64,000 bases of DNA from Anadara kagoshimensis (GCA_021292105.1 CM037875.1:58453908-58517907), one strand, 5' to 3'; counted from the first letter of the stretch, positions 48,440-59,866 are shown. Program-made: numbers and translations. The notes: a model not told the origin generated them from the sequence alone.

Positions 48440-50260
48440 ACAAAATCAAAATGATTTACAGTAATACAAAAGAATTGAAATGTCAAACCATGATTAGTCT
48501 AGCTAGCAAAACTAGTAAACACAATGATGACCAAACAACATGCATGCTGAAAAAAGAAACAGAAGGATACAGATGTCATAAATTGGTTAAGTTGACACAA
48601 AACGTGTGTAAATATTGTTGATGTCTCTCACACTTTTTATTGGTCATTACATTAATACATGTTTCATGCATTTTTATCAATGCAAATTTAAATAATTAGA
48701 ATTCCAAAATCAATAGCACAGAGTACAACCTACCAGGGTAATAATTTTCATATTTCCGATCAGAAACGTAAATATCGACTTCATAAGATATAACTGTAGG
48801 AACCACTATGTTTGCATGTGACAGTGAAATACTCTTTATATGATATAATATCCATAGAAAATCAAATTGTATTGAATAAAGATTTATATTTTTCACTTAC
48901 TTGCACCTAGTCGTAACAGGAAATCTGTATGTGCATCCACGATTGCATAATCTATGTCTGTATGTCTGTAGAAAGGAAAATGTTGGCATTATGGGAATTT
49001 TACAAGGCCACAATGGAGAAGTTATGTCCTTAATGACGCTTTATGTCATATGCGCAACAGAATCCGCCATTTGCCTGCTTTCTCAACATGTTAAATCCCC
49101 ATAGCATCAACGTTTTACCCTTTGCAGATATATTCTGTCCTAATCGCAGATGCATATACATATGTCCTGTTATTACTAGGTACAAAGTAAGTGGAAAATA
49201 TCAATATTTATTCAATTTTTTTTTATATTCTATGGACATGAAGAGTATTTCACTGTCACAAACAGTAGGTCATGGTTTCACTAAACTGAGTACATATTTT
49301 AGCCAGTCCACAATATTTGAAATTAATTGTTTTAAAGCATTGTCTCTTCATTAGAGTATTACTGCCAACTACAGCATAGTGATGGTCACATAAACAGTTT
49401 TGTAACATGGAAATCAATGGAGGTACAAAGATGAAAAATTAAAGTTGACAGAAATGTGGTATGAACCAATTCCCAAAACTACATGATCTTAGGCTCCACC
49501 CTCAACTACCACTAATAAGTATGTGATATCCAATACTTGTGTTAATATTAAATAAAATTTCTTAAATAATGCATCTTTAATATTTTCTTGAATGTGATTA
49601 ACATATCAAACTCGTTAATTGACCCAAATGAGTTTTTTCATCTTCTCAAATATTGTAACTTGAAATACCATAGTAAAATATAAAGTTCAATGAACTTCTG
49701 AGTTCTGAATAATTCACTCTTTCTTCCATCTTCTCACCTATTTTTTTCAAATATTCCATCCATCATATGTAAAGTTGGGCATAAACTAAAAACAGCTGGA
49801 TGTTACTTACATTTTCATTTTCAGAAAAGTAGATATATTTAAATTAAAATCATTTAAGACATTTGATGTACCAGTATATCACATGTATACATATAATAGG
49901 TTATTAATATAATCTGACTTAAAAAACATTAAATTGCAATTCTCAAGCTGAATTGCCAATACCACTTTTCTCCTGCCAATACCACTTTTTTCTCCATATA
50001 CATATAGCAACAACTGTCATATCTAAACCCACTCTATATTGGAACCTCTTCTATACCAGCAATAGACCAAACAAGGCCAAAATGAACTATGGTATGTACT
50101 CATGTCAAAGTGGTTTGGATCACAGTAGATTTTAACATGATTAAATGCTTGTACAAGACAAGTTATCAAATTGTGATATTTTTATTGTTCATTTTGGGGT
50201 TTTAGTGCCATTCAGAAACCCAGAAAATCCCTACCAGAGGAACTTATCTCTTATGTCAAA
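48440..50260. other. No gene recognised
   Basis: AT-rich intergenic sequence between the RT tail at 48245 and the MITE at 50268. Short ORFs here do not resemble known proteins. Confidence 0.45.
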
Positions 50261-50267
50261 TGGAACA

Positions 50268-50526
50268 GGCCCCGGTTTCACAATCATTCCTTAGCTAAGA
50301 TTTTCCTTAACTTAAATCTTGCAAAATTTCAAAACTTTATAATTTTGTTAATTTTCAAGATATTCAGGAAATTAAGGTGTCATTTTTAAGGTCACTTCTA
50401 GATTAAAACATTTGAATTTAGTTTTTACAAAAATATTCATCAGTATTTCCAAAAAGTGATAGCCAAAATTGGCTAAATTTAAGTTAAGGAAAATCTTAGC
50501 TAAGGAATGATTGTGAAACCGGGGCC
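50268..50526. mobile_element. GGCCCYGG-type MITE, copy 2 (near-perfect palindrome ends)
   Basis: 259 bp; left GGCCCCGGTTTCACAATCAT, then CCTTAGCTAAGATTTTCC; right exact inverse ending GAAACCGGGGCC. About 48 bp of inverted repeat. The youngest-looking copy of the three. No clear target duplication. Confidence 0.85.
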
Positions 50527-50778
50527 AGAGATAAAACACAGGCTGTATTAGTTAACAGGCATATACATACCAGGGATGAAGCTTAGCTATTTTGAGTTAG
50601 TGGCCCAGCTGACTTCAGAAGAGAAGTTGTAATAGTAATAAATGGCTACAATATTTAAAATCTAGGGGCCCAGGCTGATTTTTATTAGCCCCTGCTAATC
50701 TCCATCCCTGACATACTGCTGTGTCATTGGTAGCAAGTCTCAAATGGCACAACCCAACTAAAATCAGATACAATACTA

Positions 50779-51030
50779 GGCCCTGGTTTCACAATATTTC
50801 TTTGCTAAGATTGCCCTTAACTTAAATGTGGCAAATTTAAAATCTGAATAACTTTATTAGTTTTCAATATAATCATGAATTTAAGGTGTAATTTTTAAGA
50901 TTATTTCGACCTAATAACATCTATATTCTAATTTTGTTGAAAACTTTTTAGTTTGAAAAAAGTTTGACAAAAATTGTCAGTTTTAAGTTAAGGAAAATCT
51001 TAGTTAAAGAATGATTGTGAAACTGGGTTC
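50779..51030. mobile_element. GGCCCYGG-type MITE, copy 3 (diverged)
   Basis: Left GGCCCTGGTTTCACAATATT; right ATGATTGTGAAACTGGGTTC. Lies about 90 bp downstream (3') of the F-box/UBC stop codon, so it may be in that gene's 3' UTR. Confidence 0.8.
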
Positions 51031-51119
51031 AGTGCATCATTGTATAAGGTAAATATCTGTGTAACTTGTATCAAGTTTTATATCCAAAGATTTTGAAAAC
51101 ATTGCACACAGAACACATT

Positions 51120-54100
51120 TCATACACCATTAAGGTCTATATTCATTGGCATTAAAAAGTCATGCATAGCATATTTCCATGTCCATAGTCTAGCTATTCT
51201 GTTAAACTCTGATCTATTTTTAGTATATAGTTCTCCAATACTTTGTTCCATACACACAAAACAATATGGATCTGTTAATAATGACTGAATACTTATTAAC
51301 ACTTTTGATATTGTTAATGCTAAACTCCAGTTGTGATGGATTGAATCCAGTCCTACATCACCATGACGACTAATATTTGGATGAAATATTTTGGTGATAA
51401 ACCTTACTTTCGGTGGTCTCATTGGGTAACTGCAATACAAATAAGATGAAAAAATTATTTTTATTATTTTGTATAAAATAATTTACAGTCAAAACAATAA
51501 ATTATTCTCATTACTTTTCAAACAAATGTCTAATTCTAAAGTTACTCACAATATTGTCAATAAGTATGATGTTTTTGTATCTTAAATTACCCTGGATATA
51601 TTTAATGTCCCTTAGTTTCATGTTCCTTTCATTCTCAATTTTGATTTCACACCTGGCAGTTGTAAACAAGAGGTGCTCATCTTTCCTGATCACCTGGCCT
51701 CAATTCCCAGGTGGGATTTCATGTGTTTTACCAAATTTGTCAGTTTCAAAGTTTTTACTTTGCTTTGGAAATGTGATTCGGACATGGAATCATATGTCTG
51801 TGTTTGTTTTGAGTTCCTTTTTACCATGTCCGACTTTATCTTATATTAATTTCTGAAAGTGCATTTCACAGATTAGTAAAAAGTATTTCAAAATTGTTAT
51901 ATAAAACATATCTAGTAACCCCAGAAGGAGAGGATATAGTCATAAATCTGATTTTCCTTACCTCTGAGGAATTTGTAAATATAACAGGAACAATCCTCCT
52001 TCATAAGGACTTCCTTGTGGACCAGTAATTGATGCTTGCCAGTGACAGCAGTGTCTGTCGAGGGGTGTGGCTTTTATACCCTCAGGTGGGTCAGATTTTA
52101 AAGTTTTAAGTTCACTTCTTAATCGTCTGTGTCTCCAGGAATTCTCTTCTATTGGAGGTGTACTCTAAAATGTGACCAAAATGCAATACTTCATACTTGT
52201 ACAGAAATACTTTATGATAAATATGTATAGTATAATCTTAAAACAATTAGTTTTAATTAAATATTAGTTATAACACTCTTAAAATCATTCCATTAAAGGA
52301 CAAAAGCATACAGCTGTGATTGCAGCCATAGAAAAACTTGTAGCCAAGTGGTTAAGGTTGCAGACTCATTATTTACTGGTTTGGCTATTTTGGGCTATGT
52401 AGTAAGTCCTTGAGCCACCTAAAATATGAAACTGCTATGCCACTTTGTTACTAAATAAATGAATACTACCGTGACAGATATTAGTCTTTGTTCAGGAGCT
52501 GACCTTGTGATAGACTGGTATGTATGGGAGAGAGGCTTGTATTCTCGGTTATTTTATGTCATTGAAAACAAAATAGGTTCTGACCTGACCACCAAACAGT
52601 CGTGGGACAGACATAAAAAACAGAGTACCGGTATAACAATGGCCTTTATTTCTACTATGTGGAGATTTATCATTATGATCTATAAGTCTAATTCTGACAT
52701 GCCTGTCAGGTATCCAGGTGGTAATTTCTACTATGTGGAGATTCATCATTATGATCTATAAGTCTAATTCTGACATGCCTGTCAGGTATCCAGGTGGTAA
52801 TTTTAGGTTTTCAATATCTCAGACTTTCTTTGTATCTGAACTTTCTTATAGACAGTATGAACAACAGAGTGAGGAGCTTGCTATCATATCTTGGTACCAA
52901 AATAAAGATATTTCCTATTTTGAAATTCACACCTTTTGTCTGTATGTAAAACATAACAGGACTCTGTTTGTGTATTTTTACAACCATTAAAATCTTACCT
53001 GTAACATCATACTTTCTAAACAATACCGACATGGTGAACTCTCTAACCTGAAAAAACATCAATACAAAATAAAACATATATCAAACATATATGTATGCTC
53101 AATGTTGTGTCTGATTAGTTATGATAGTTAACTACTGGGCTTAGTGTACCGTCACATTCTGTGTGACAAAATAATGATTAATTAAACTTACAATGAATTC
53201 CTGTAAAACAATGCAATTAAACTTTTGTTCCTGGAAATCAAATATTTTGTTTCAATATCACCACAATTTTACTAGTGTCCATATTTGTTGCGAGTGTTTG
53301 TTATAAATATGACATGTTTACTACCAGGTAGCCACCACAAATGTTCATCAAGGTAAATAACTCTCAAACTAACTGGATATGGAATTAGCATTTTAAATAT
53401 ATTAACTTCAGTACTTTAGCTGTTGCTAATTTAGATTCTGTGTTAAAAATTACAAGAATAAGAATTCTTTATAAAGTCATTTTAATTATGCTGAAGGACA
53501 GTGACATGAAGATTACTTTGGAACTTTAGTTAAGTTGAGTTGAGTAATGGTGTTTAACATCCCAGTCAAGAATATTTTACTTATATCAAGGCATCGCCAG
53601 CTATGGACAAAAGTGCAAAAATTTTGCCTGTGCATTGTGCTAATGGCATTTTACAGCAGGGTTCTTTATTGTGTCACTACTACCACAACACAGGACAACA
53701 TTTTATTTTAAGTTCCCATCTGAAAGAACCATGACTTTCATTTTGTTATGCCGAGTACTTGGCGAAAGAACAGTCACTACCCACCTTTAAGTAATGGGTC
53801 GGACCTGACCTCCCACTTAGGAAGCGAGCACTCTACCAACTGAACTATCGTAGCGGTTACTATTCAAGCAACTACTCACAATTTTGTGTAAATGGTCTTC
53901 CAGTTTTTTACCCTATACTGAGGATAAAACAATGGCCATCTTAGTTTACAGAATTCCTTCCACTGTAACTCTGTTGTCTCACTCTCTAAGATCTGACGCC
54001 ATCTTGGGCAAACTCTTCCAGCCGTCCACAGTGAGATGTCATCTAAATACTTGAAAACCACCAGTAAAACTGAAACATAATTAAAACTTAATCATCATTA

Positions 54101-55262
54101 ACTGTAAATGTGGTTATTTTTGCATGGTAAAAATTTCACTATTATCATGAAAATTCTCCCACCTCCTCGCAAATTGATATAAGACCTTGTTATTGACACA
54201 AGAATGGGTAAAATTGCAAAACTAACCCCCTCAAGAAATAACAACAATGGTTTTCCAAAAATTTCCACTAGCCAAAAAAAAAGACATGTTTACAGTATCC
54301 ATTTTTTGTCAAATAGTGCACAGACTAAAGTGCAAATATGGCAAAATAAATCACAAAGTGGTAAATGTTGATCATTTGTATTGTTATATTATTGTATCAC
54401 TTGTATTTTACCTCATTTATGTTAAAACTAAATTTTTTAATATTTTCCAATTACATGACATGTAACAAATGAGATATTTCCCACAAAATTGCTATCAGCG
54501 TGTGACAACCTCTCCCATGTGATAATGCTATAATCTATTGCAACCCACTGACAACCTGGTACAAGGGAGATAACTCACAAGATTACTTTTAGTATAATAA
54601 AACAATATTGCCCACTAGGTATGAGAACATCCAGAATTGTCACCCTTCTAAATAGTATATTATAACATAACTAACAACTTATTCAAATAGACTTATCAAA
54701 ATTCTTTCTTGGGCAGACAGATATTTGATATTTCACCTCCTGATAGCATTGACTACACAAAACCCATAAGTACAAATACTTTTCTTCTAAGTGTTGTAAG
54801 AAATGATATTCATTCATATTTGTTGCATAACTCAAACCCTCAATTACACCACATGTTTGGTGTTTTATACCTTCTGGTGGTAAAGGTTCCTTAAAACTTC
54901 TACCACTTCTTGATAAGGTAGGCAATGATATTCAGTTACATTTTCCCTTCTTCATCCCCATCTCTACTCATCCCTTACTTTTCTCACTCTCTCTACTCAT
55001 CCCTCACTTTTCTCACTCTCTCATCAATAAGTTAACACTAATGTTATATACCTTCTGGTGGCATTGAGTCCACTAGACCCTCTGGGACAATTTCTTTTTC
55101 TCTGGGTATTGTTAGAGATGATATTCTCTCTGTAAGTTTGTCCATTTTATGTGACGATAATGCTTTGACACGTTTTGCTGTCTGTTGTTCTGTTTCCTGT
55201 GGATAAAAATCGGACACGGCTCCAGGTTCCTCATTTCCCGAGTCGGCATCTGAATCATCTTT
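51120..55262 (-). CDS. F-box protein fused to a UBC (E2) fold with Cys-to-Gly active site
   Basis: Confirmed exons (minus strand): 55262-55052, 54069-53880, 53047-52999, 52164-51962 and 51429-51120. All have GT/AG and fitting phases (963 bp, 320 residues; the 5' end is open). Residues 1-65 are acidic/polar. The F-box starts at about 66 (DSMPPEVLLVVFKYLDDISL, then AGRVCPRWRQILES). A linker with CRYCLES follows, then a UBC domain from about 160 (WRHRRLRSELKTLKSDPPEG, then ITGPQGSPYEGGLF, YPMRPPKVRFITKIFHPNIS, NWSLALTISKVLISIQSLLT and WKYAM). It resembles UBE2D. The HPN motif is present at 234-236, but the catalytic Cys is Gly244 (GGA at 51351-51353). F-boxes bind SKP1 in SCF E3 ligases; a UBC without Cys acts like a UEV, binding ubiquitin or partners without transfer. 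Role inferred. Confidence 0.88.
51590..51800 (+). repeat. RT-family 3' tail, plus orientation
   Basis: Tail with a short C-terminal scrap, in the last intron of the F-box/UBC gene, ending GGACATGGAATCATATGTC. Confidence 0.7.
52325..52440 (+). repeat. tRNA-like SINE fragment
   Basis: TAGCCAAGTGGTTAAGG resembles the A box of a Ser/Leu-type tRNA, followed by GCAGACTC and a weak B-box-like stretch near 52380. Too degraded to be a tRNA gene. Confidence 0.45.
52650..52801. repeat. 76 bp tandem duplication
   Basis: TTCTACTATGTGGAGATTYA starts at 52650 and 52726; both copies end at GTATCCAGGTGGTAAT. It lies in an intron of the F-box/UBC gene. Confidence 0.92.
53528..53861 (-). mobile_element. tRNA-derived SINE
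   Basis: On the minus strand the head reads as a tRNA: A-box-like TAGTTCAGTTGGTAGAGTGC, and a B-box-like GGTCAGGTCCGACC about 20 bases on. A body with AAGTACTCGGCATAACAAAA follows, and a 3' end with ATTCTTGACTGGGATGTTAA and then CTCAACTCAAC. The 3' module also occurs at 59126, 60029 and 60380. Intronic. A transcribed Pol III element would start near 53861. Confidence 0.82.
54700..54900 (-). pseudogene. Decayed duplicates of the acidic exon of the F-box/UBC gene
   Basis: Two pieces. 54710-54815 (minus strand) aligns with the end of the real exon (ATATCATTTCTTACAACACT against ATATCATCTCTAACAATACC; then GTAGTCAATGCTATCAGGAG against GTGGACTCAATGCCACCAGA). 54860-54900 repeats CCACCAGAAGGTATA, the exon end with its donor. 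The first has stops; the second keeps a donor. They lie between the real exons at 55052 and 54069. Confidence 0.6.
54960..55025. repeat. ~33 bp CT-rich dimer
   Basis: CTCTACTCATCCCTYACTTT followed by TCTCACTCT occurs twice in a row. Confidence 0.85.
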
Positions 55263-55374
55263 CTATAAAAACAAACATGATTTAAAACATATGATTAATA
55301 AATATAGTAAATAATATCTTCACATTGGGAGTTTGTGGTCAAACATTTTCTCTGCCATTGTTTTTCTATCAAGT

Positions 55375-55474
55375 ATTATCAGACAAATTCCTCACGGCCA
55401 GTTTAGTCTAATACATATGACTAGATTATCAGACAAATTCCTCACGGCCAGTTTAGTCTAATACATATGACTAG
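55375..55474. repeat. 50 bp perfect tandem dimer
   Basis: ATTATCAGACAAATTCCTCA starts at 55375 and 55425. The copies appear identical, so the duplication is recent. Confidence 0.93.
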
Positions 55475-56170
55475 AAATCAGAAACATGACAGAAAATGTA
55501 AATTTTTATGATGGAAAAAAAGTTCCAAAGTTCTGTTTTCAACAGAATGAGGTCATTTATTTCATATTTGTGGGATACTTCAAACAGGGAAATTCCTGTT
55601 TTGAAAATCCAGGTTTGTTTCAAACTGAATAAAGTCACTTGCATTAAAAGCTTGGTTAATAATCACTGTCATACTATCAAGAAATTTTTCATATCAAAAT
55701 AATTTCTATTTTTATGTCAAACATAATATAAATTTTCATTTTTAGTATCTAACAAATATGAAATAGTAACATTTTGACTGAAAAATACTGACATGACAGC
55801 ATATATATATATATATATTATACTATAATAAACATCTCTGGTGAACTTTAACTTATTAACCTAAGCTCAACATATTTTAAAACTCCATTTATCAGTAGAT
55901 TAAACATTAATCCTAATACTGAAAGTTTAAAATCCTTATATTTTTTATTGTGGCTTAAAACATATTTTAATCCTAATCCTTAAAGATTTAAATATAATCT
56001 TCAAAACTTTATATTTCAGTACAGTAAAGTTTATTTACATTAGATGAAAAACTTTATAAAATGATTTTAGTGTATTTAATTACTGTAGGTAACTAACTTT
56101 TTGTCAAGAACTCATCAAATTAAACCATTGTCTGTGGATGTTTGAATCTTGCCTAACAATGACTTGGAGG
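55475..56170. other. 5' flank of the TRIM-like gene; no other gene seen
   Basis: AT-rich sequence with a TA run near 55800 and repeated TTTAAATCCT-like phrases. No coding content. It must contain whatever promoter drives the gene at 56178. Confidence 0.45.
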
Positions 56171-56177
56171 GGATAAA

Positions 56178-58059
56178 ATGGCAGGGACAGAGTTGATCGA
56201 CAAAACTAAGGACAGAACATGTGAACTATGTGAGGTTATTTCTGATGGATTTTCTAAATGTGTAGATTGTGATGCCTATCTGTGTAATAACTGTGTGAAG
56301 GCACATGGAAATATTAAAGTTACCATCAACCATGTCTTGTTACCATGGAAACAGAAAAAGGATGATGGTGTCAAGGTAACTTTTAATGTAGATCAGCCTG
56401 AGAGTATCTCCAAGACTGGTGATCACACTACACCAGTGAAAGCTGAAGCATCAACAACATCAACACCAAGACAAACAGTAACTGATCATAGCAAAGAACA
56501 AGATGGTGGTTACTACAGAAACTGACAGCAAACTAACAACAAAGGGAACATCAAAAGTATTGAAATGTAAAGTACATCCTAAAGAAGATATCACATTCTT
56601 CTGTCACACATGTAAGGAACTCATCTGCTCAGATTGCATTCTGGGAGATCACCAATCACACAACTGTGTCAAGGTCAATGATGCAGCCAAGCAAAAAGAA
56701 CAGGAAATGACCCAACTCCTAGGACAAATAAAAAACTCTCATATACCAAGCTTAAAATCAAAACTTACAGAAATAAAGAAAAGAAGTGACGAAAATGAAA
56801 AGGCTGAGAAAGACACTGTTGAACATATAAATGGCAGGTTAAAAGAGTTAGTAATGGAAGCATACAAAATATGTGAAGAGCTAACAAAAGAGAGTCAAAC
56901 ATTAAAGAAAGAAAACCAGCAATACCTGGAGAGAGTCAAAAAGGGTGTAGAAAAGGATTTATCAGAAATGGAACAATTATATAAAGAGTATCACCCGGTT
57001 ATAAAAACTGGAACAGAGATTGACAAAATAGAGGCAGAACAGGAGTTGAGCACCAAACTTGAGGAGAACAGATTACAGGAGGTTATAGTAGTTACAAATT
57101 TACCTCAGTTCATACCCAGCCATACAGAGAATACACATAAAGCTGTACTGAAGGTGTTTGGATCAGTAGACAGAAAACTGAAGCAGGCTACGCTGATTAA
57201 AGACTCCAACAACATGGATGGAGGGACAAACCAGTACAAGATAGAACCAAAAGTGGTCGCCACCTTCAAACACAAAGCTACAGAAATAACATCCATCTGT
57301 CCAATCTCAGATAACACTGCATGGATACACTCGGGTAATGAATTAAATAATGATGTGGTCAATACTGCAGGACAGATACAGAAAACGGTCAAGTTTAACT
57401 TTGTGGGCGGTGACTGTGCTTTAACTACTGATGGTGATATGATGGTCACTGATAAGGAACATACTACAATATACAGAATATCAAAGGATGGAAAGAAAAA
57501 GGGTGTAATAAACACACTTCAGTTACGACCAATCTGTTTATGTATGTCAATGGACGGAAATCTGCTCGTAACAATGGTAGAGAAATTCTCCCATGATGCA
57601 AATCGGCTGAGTAAAAGGCTTGTGACAAGAATGAATTCTAAAGGCCAAACAATTCAATCTTATGAATATAATGGGAAAACCAAACTGTTCAATCTTCCAA
57701 CTGGAATAGCAGAGAACACAAACATGGACATTGTTGTGGTAAACCGTTTTAATGATACTGTGGGTAATGTGTTAATTCTAACCAAAACAGGAAAGCTGAA
57801 AGCCACATATAACAGTGGCCCAGATGATATAAACTTTGATCCAATGAGAGTCAAATGTGATATACTGGGAAACATAATAGTTAGTGACTTTGGAAACAAA
57901 AAAATTCATTTACTGAATGGTGAAGGTCAGTTTGTCCAGTATTTAATGACCGGTAGAGACTGGACATATAAACCCAATGTTTTATCTCTGGACAGACAAT
58001 GTCGTTTGTGGGTAGGATGTTATGGAGGTGTACTATATATCATAAATTATCTATCATAA
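56178..58059 (+). CDS. TRIM-like B-box protein with beta-propeller C terminus, one frameshift
   Basis: Intronless. The first frame (56178-56525) encodes a B-box 1-type zinc finger: C15, C18, C28, C31, C36, C39, H43 and H52. The second frame (open from 56503 to the TAA at 58057) encodes B-box 2 with all ligands (C22, H25, C34, C37, C42, C45, H50, H53 counted from 56503). A Lys/Glu-rich coiled coil (about 60-220) and a repeat-type region like an NHL/beta-propeller (about 245-518) follow. A one-base deletion in the overlap near 56500 would join both into one protein of about 620 residues. There is no RING domain, as in many bivalve TRIM-like proteins, so E3 activity is not expected. The indel may be a sequencing error, a real inactivating change, or frameshifting. 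The gene lies opposite to, and probably inside an intron of, the F-box/UBC gene. Confidence 0.8.
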
Positions 58060-58064
58060 ATACT

Positions 58065-58370
58065 CTACACATCAGCAAGTGCTACATGAAGTCAGAGCTG
58101 AAAGGCAAAGAAGACATTAACTCTCTATAGTAACTTTGTACAGGTACTCCAGTGATTTAGAGCTGAACGGAGCAGAAGGCATTATAACCCTCCACTACTC
58201 CAGCGATTTAGAGCTAAATGGAGCAGAAGGCATTATAACCCTCCACTACTCCAGCGATTTAGAGCTGAACGGAGCAGAAGGCATTATAACTCTCCACATC
58301 AGAAATTGCTCCAGGAATTCAGAGCTGAAAGCAGTACAAGATATTATAACACAGGATACACTTAAAATAA
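58065..58370. repeat. 51 bp minisatellite downstream of the TRIM-like gene
   Basis: Three close copies (58145, 58196 and 58247; TACTCCAGYGATTTAGAGCT at each start) flanked by two decayed copies (58065-58140, 58297-58360). The period is a multiple of three, so a plus-strand frame repeats a 17-residue unit (YSSDLELNGAEGIITLH); it has an ATG at 58136 but no evidence of expression. Confidence 0.92.
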
Positions 58371-59115
58371 AGGACAGTATCTTAGATAACTAGATAGTGC
58401 TCCAGTAGTTCATTTTCCATATTTCCACTGTCTCAACATTATGATGTGATTGAGGCTAAGATAATTTTATCAATAATAAGGACTTTTAGCATTTATTATT
58501 TTACTGAGAACACAATTAAAATATGTTTACAAGTAAATATCATTTGATGAATTTAATCCATGAAAGCCAATAAGGGACATTACATAACTTAATTTTCTTT
58601 AAAAATCTGTTAAATGAACTTTTCAGCTATAAAACCATTATTATACATGTATAAATAGTTGTTGGTTCTCTGTTTGGTGGTACATGTATCATGCTTATTT
58701 TCAAATTTTGAAATGAGTATATTTATATCCCAAGAAACTAGTCTGAGGTGGGTATATGAGAATCACCATGTTTGTCTGTCCATCTATCTGTCAATCTGTC
58801 TATTCATCTGTCCATGTAAAATCGTGTCAGGGCCATATATCATAGCTGCTTTTGACGACTGTCATAAAACTTCATATGAATAATGTTCATGGTCCAAAGA
58901 TATGTCATGAACTTGAACCATGGACATATCGAAAAGGTCAAGGCCACTGGAAAACATTAAATGTTGGGAGCAGGAGGTATTTGGCTCTCAAAAGACAGTT
59001 ATAGTTTATTTAGGAACCAAAGTTAAGTTTTTATATTTAAGACATGACATTCTGAATATTGTTATTCATGTAAATATGAATAACAATGGCCAGTCTAAAT
59101 TGTGTGAACAGTGGG
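58371..59115. other. No gene recognised
   Basis: AT-rich sequence with a short run of CTGTCCATCTATCTGTC-like repeats near 58780. No gene. Confidence 0.45.
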
Positions 59116-59119
59116 GCTG

Positions 59120-59285
59120 TTTTCATCCTAGTCAAGATAGCTTCACTTATATTGAGGTGACCAAATCTGGAATAGTGGAGAAAACCAGAGTACACAGAGA
59201 AAACTACTGCTCTTCAGCAAGCAAACTGAAAAACTTTCTCACACTAGGATCTGTCAGAAAGGTATTGGATCCTAGGTTGTGAGGT
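59120..59285 (-). repeat. SINE 3'-module copy
   Basis: Contains CATCCTAGTCAAGATAGC then TTCACTTATATTGAGGTG, matching the 3' end of the SINE at 53528 and the copies at 60029 and 60380. The adjoining sequence (AAAACCAGAGTACACAGAG, then CAGCAAGCAAACTGA) is also shared with 60380. Confidence 0.65.
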
Positions 59286-59837
59286 ATACAGTAATCTGTA
59301 AACATACTGAATCCCATTCACCTTCAAAAGGTTGTGGATTGACATACATGTATTTAGACAAATTAGTCTGATATAAGCCAACCCAGAAATATCTACATGT
59401 AAAGCAAGGTTTATATTTACTTCTTGCAGTTTGTCCCTAACAATAACCTTGCACAATTAAATTATGGTACATAACAATAGCTGTCGGAAGATAAGAGTTA
59501 AATGGAAATAACTCCCAAGATTGTCTGTCATGAAACATACGGTAACCCATTTTTCGCACTTGCAAAAGATATTTTGGTCCTGAAGCTGTTTATCAAAAAT
59601 AAAAAATATCTATTCCAGATCACTGCCTAGTGTTTAGAATGCAACTGTACTTAGAGAAAACAGACAAACAAAGTCATAATAACAACCTTGTTTTTTCTGG
59701 ATTCTTTTACTCTCACATGGGCATTACAAAAGTTTTGGGCAACTGTGGTACCTTATCATACCTACTGCTTTAGATTTCTCATAATGGCAGTCAAATTATA
59801 TACTACCTTTTAAATCTATACTTATATATATGTTTAC

Positions 59838-59866
59838 CTCAGCATAAACTTCTTGTTCTCCATCTT
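59838..59866 (-). CDS. Candidate 29 bp upstream exon of the F-box/UBC gene
   Basis: Minus-strand AG|AAGATGG through GCTGAG|GTAAAC. In the frame required by the next exon it reads EDGEQEVYAE, acidic like the following KDDSDADSGNEEP. The donor is good and the acceptor plausible. It needs one base from a preceding exon, which I have not found. Confidence 0.45.

Noticed and set aside
52325..52440. tRNA gene
   Set aside because: Only an A-box-like stretch is clear; no complete cloverleaf can be formed and the surroundings look like a decayed SINE.
53790..53861. Functional tRNA gene on the minus strand
   Set aside because: The head has A and B boxes, but the acceptor and anticodon stems are poor and it continues into a SINE body.
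57105..57515. 136-residue minus-strand ORF opposite the TRIM-like gene
   Set aside because: Shadow of the propeller coding region; no independent support.
58136..58393. Separate gene encoding 17-residue repeats
   Set aside because: The frame exists because a 51 bp minisatellite is a multiple of three; no signal, domain or splice evidence supports a gene.
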